Shown here: positions 7,156 through 9,216 of the stretch, piece after piece
Numbering within the stretch: position 1 is the stretch's first letter
How the letters are laid out: the number at the start of each line of letters is the position of its first letter
Source: Porphyromonadaceae bacterium
Lineage (GTDB): Bacteria; Bacteroidota; Bacteroidia; Bacteroidales; Tannerellaceae
Direction of reading: 5' to 3'
NCBI GenBank assembly: GCA_003517945.1
Contig: DOZP01000359.1
Coordinates: 4,689 to 13,904 of the forward strand
DNA length: 9,216 nucleotides
Notes under the pieces: generated by a model
What the model was told of the DNA's origin: nothing
Databases searched by the model: none
What the model saw: only the letters and a program-made list of their open reading frames with translations
Made by a program: the position numbers and the translations under genes

Positions 7156-8043
7156 ATGAAACAACTACTGATCAGAATAGCATATATAGTTGCAGGCGTC
7201 TGTTTATGCATTACAATCCATGCGCAGGAACAGGAAAAGCACGAAATATCTGTTTATACAGCTTACGGCCTGTCCGCTCTCCGATACGATCTGAATAACG
7301 GCGTCCGCGACCATCGCATGGGAGGAGGCCTGGGGCTAAGTTATGGATTCTTTTTCAATGATAATTGGGGAGTTACTGCCGGAGGAGAATTATCTTTTTA
7401 TTATGCAAAAGCCCGTATGCAACCTTTTTCCGGCGGCGACTATGTGCAAAGCGCAAATTTTACATACAATTACGATGTGATCAATTATCACGAAAATCAT
7501 GAACTTATTGTAATAAGTATCCCTGTTATGCTTCAGTATCAGGCTCCGCTATTGTTGAAAGAACACGATTGCTATGCGGCTATAGGTGCGAAAATCGGCT
7601 TCCCGCAGAGGTTTAGATATGAAACTTCGGGGGCAACATATACTACTACCGGTATTAACCACAATGATAATTCGATCATTGATTCTCCGGAAAGCGACGG
7701 ATTTGGCACGTTTTCCGAAAAAAGAAATGAATCCGGTATCGACTACAAAACATCTTATATGTTATCTGCCGAACTTGGTATGAAATGGGCGTTGTCTCGT
7801 TTTTTCTTTCTTTACACCGGTGTTTATTGCGATTATGGTTTGAACGATATCGTCAAAGGAGATACCGGCAAGTCATTTGTCTTTTACAATCAGAGAACCT
7901 CTTCAGGCATTTCTCATCACAGCATACTGGAATCTTCCTACGGACAGTTAGGGGAAAGAGTTAGTTTTACGGACAAAGTCACCCCCATTGCATTAGGGTT
8001 AAAGATCAGATTCACCTTTATGCCTCCCGGAAAGTGCTATTAA
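7156..8043 (+). CDS. Outer-membrane beta-barrel protein
   Basis: A 295-residue protein with a Sec signal peptide (MKQLLIRIAYIVAGVCLC...IHA, cleavage after about Ala23). Alternating aromatic/small-residue strands follow: MGGGLGLSYGFFF, WGVTAGGELSFYYAKA, LIVISIPVMLQYQAP, YAAIGAKIGFPQRF, SYMLSAELGMKWAL, FFLYTGVYCDYGL, VTPIALGLKIRFTF. The strand pattern and the IPVMLQY segment resemble PorT/OmpX-like 8- to 10-stranded barrels common in Bacteroidota. No OmpA-type peptidoglycan-binding domain is present. After the expected terminal strand (RFTF) there is an unusual seven-residue tail, MPPGKCY, with a cysteine. The gene starts 12 bases after tssR, so it is almost certainly in the same operon and may supply an outer-membrane element to the T6SS. 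That role is inference. The fold is likely; the exact family is not recognised. Confidence 0.8.
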   Translation: MKQLLIRIAYIVAGVCLCITIHAQEQEKHEISVYTAYGLSALRYDLNNGVRDHRMGGGLGLSYGFFFNDNWGVTAGGELSFYYAKARMQPFSGGDYVQSANFTYNYDVINYHENHELIVISIPVMLQYQAPLLLKEHDCYAAIGAKIGFPQRFRYETSGATYTTTGINHNDNSIIDSPESDGFGTFSEKRNESGIDYKTSYMLSAELGMKWALSRFFFLYTGVYCDYGLNDIVKGDTGKSFVFYNQRTSSGISHHSILESSYGQLGERVSFTDKVTPIALGLKIRFTFMPPGKCY

Positions 8044-8076
8044 ATTAAAAAAACTAAAACAAAATATATATATCGT

Positions 8077-9198
8077 ATGAAAAATATCTGTGTAAACGTG
8101 ATGGCTTTTATTGCTACGATTAATATGTCATTATTTACGGCTTGCAGCGAGCATGAAAATAGCCCGCAAACCTTGTCGGCGACCCCGACAGCACTAACTT
8201 TTACGGCAGGCGAAACACAAACACAAACAGTAGAAATAACAACAAATGCCGGTTTTTGGCTTGTCGAAAAATCGGAAAACTGGGTTAAGCATAGCAAATC
8301 AGGCAATAAACTCTTTATTTCGGTACAAAATTATACGAATACACTTGATGCGCGTACGGCAACCGTTACCATCATGACCGATGGAGCGCAGTCGGTTGAC
8401 GTCACGATTCTACAAGAAGCAAAAATACCAAACGCATTCTCTATCAATCCGGTATCATTGTCTTATGATGCAAATGAAATTGGCGACAAAACAGTTGTTA
8501 TTACTACCGATGCGGAAAGCTGGGATGCAACCACCGATGCAGCGTGGATAACACTTATGAAACAGGATGATATACTGAACGTATTTGTTTCCGAAGAAAA
8601 TACGGAATCAACGCCCCGTGTCGCTAATATCAGCATCACGGCCGGCGATGCGCCCGAAATAATACTGGAGGTTACACAAGCGGCGGTTATGTATTTATAT
8701 AGCGAACCGGGTTCGTTATTATTTGAGCCTGATGAAACGGGGGAGAAGGTTGTTAATATATTGACAAATGCAACGAATTGGGATGCGATTGTCGACTCAT
8801 CATGGGTTAAGCTTATCAAGCAAAACAATATGCTGAAGGTCATCGTTAATGAAAAAAACACACAGTTTTCACATCGTAACGCCAATGTGAAAATTACGGC
8901 TGCTAAAGCGCGTGATTTCATATTACCGGTCAAACAAACGGCTGTCATATTTTTAACTGCAGATCCTGACTCATTATCATTCAGGGCCTATGAGACAACT
9001 AAAAAACAAGTGATGATTTCAACCAATGCGGAAACCTGGGAGGCCTCAACTGAAGCCTCCTGGATAAATATCACCCAGCAAGACAATGAACTTCAGGTTG
9101 CTGCGCAAAGAAATATCAGCGGATTAGCGCGTAATGCGGATATAATTATTACGGCAGAGGATGTGACGATCACCCTGCCTGTCACACAGGCCAGATAA
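8077..9198 (+). CDS. Lipoprotein of four tandem BACON domains
   Basis: A 373-residue protein. The signal ends at LFTAC with lipidated Cys23, followed by SEHEN, an acidic stretch resembling the Bacteroidota lipoprotein surface-export signal, so cell-surface display is possible. From residue 32 to the end the protein consists of four BACON-type immunoglobulin-like domains of about 82-84 residues: 32-115, 121-203, 206-289 and 292-373. Each shows an opening proline/serine-rich strand (PTALTF, PVSLSY, PGSLLF, PDSLSF), a central W-(x)6-8-W pair, and a closing TxxQ/KQT strand. Copies 2 and 3 look closest to each other. There is no catalytic or other domain, whereas BACON domains are usually N-terminal attachments to larger proteins. 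It begins 33 bases after the barrel gene. The function is unknown; BACON domains are associated with carbohydrate or glycoprotein binding, and here an adhesive or structural envelope role is a guess. Confidence 0.85.
   Translation: MKNICVNVMAFIATINMSLFTACSEHENSPQTLSATPTALTFTAGETQTQTVEITTNAGFWLVEKSENWVKHSKSGNKLFISVQNYTNTLDARTATVTIMTDGAQSVDVTILQEAKIPNAFSINPVSLSYDANEIGDKTVVITTDAESWDATTDAAWITLMKQDDILNVFVSEENTESTPRVANISITAGDAPEIILEVTQAAVMYLYSEPGSLLFEPDETGEKVVNILTNATNWDAIVDSSWVKLIKQNNMLKVIVNEKNTQFSHRNANVKITAAKARDFILPVKQTAVIFLTADPDSLSFRAYETTKKQVMISTNAETWEASTEASWINITQQDNELQVAAQRNISGLARNADIIITAEDVTITLPVTQAR
8170..9195 (+). repeat. Four tandem BACON-coding repeats
   Basis: Coding repeats at about 8170-8421, 8437-8685, 8692-8943 and 8950-9195. 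They are clear at the protein level, with the same strand order and tryptophan pair in each. At the nucleotide level they have diverged to scattered short matches, so recent slippage or unequal crossing-over is unlikely. Linkers are only about 2-5 residues, suggesting a rod-like arrangement. Confidence 0.75.
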
Positions 9199-9216
9199 AC
9201 ATGTAATCAGGATATA

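Noticed and set aside
8463..8948. 161-codon minus-strand ORF
   Set aside because: It is antisense to BACON repeats 2 and 3; its serine/valine-rich composition is a by-product of the repeat coding sequence.
8170..9195. CRISPR or DNA-level tandem repeat
   Set aside because: The periodicity of about 250 bases is in a coding frame and reflects repeated protein domains; nucleotide identity between copies is low.

Overview
The window looks like Bacteroidales (phylum Bacteroidota) chromosome. Supporting signs are BACON domains, TAnnTTTG-type promoter elements, poor or absent Shine-Dalgarno sequences, lipoproteins with Bacteroidota-style lipoboxes, and a set of proteins matching the Bacteroidota-specific membrane complex of the type VI secretion system (T6SS). 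Genus cannot be set from this stretch. All family assignments come from reading the proteins, not from database searches.

Region 1 (1-2304, minus strand) is ordinary chromosomal gene content: an ADP-forming acyl/acetyl-CoA synthetase with fused alpha and beta parts. It is followed 10 bases later by the first 74 codons of a Wzx/MOP-type polysaccharide flippase cut by the window edge. The synthetase has a good Bacteroidota promoter almost touching its start codon.

Region 2 (2305-2720) is an AT-rich divergent intergenic stretch. It holds the synthetase promoter, a perfect 10-base palindrome inside a wider inverted repeat, and a TAACTTTG promoter element for the rightward operon. A possible nine-codon upstream ORF has its stop codon overlapping the first operon start.

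Region 3 (2721-9198, plus strand) is six tightly packed genes, apparently one transcription unit. The first four fit the order and architecture of the T6SS membrane-complex genes tssQ-tssO-tssP-tssR. TssQ and TssO are two small single-pass proteins with helical periplasmic parts. TssP is a single-pass protein with two PKD-like domains. TssR is a large lipoprotein with SH3-like repeats and a vWA-like core. In Bacteroidota these replace the TssJLM trans-envelope complex that anchors the contractile sheath and baseplate. They are followed by an outer-membrane beta-barrel protein and a lipoprotein made of four tandem BACON domains. These last two are the least explained part: their position suggests accessory envelope or surface parts of the same machine. 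No tssN, sheath, Hcp, VgrG or effector gene is in the window, so the rest of the system must lie elsewhere, probably to the right.
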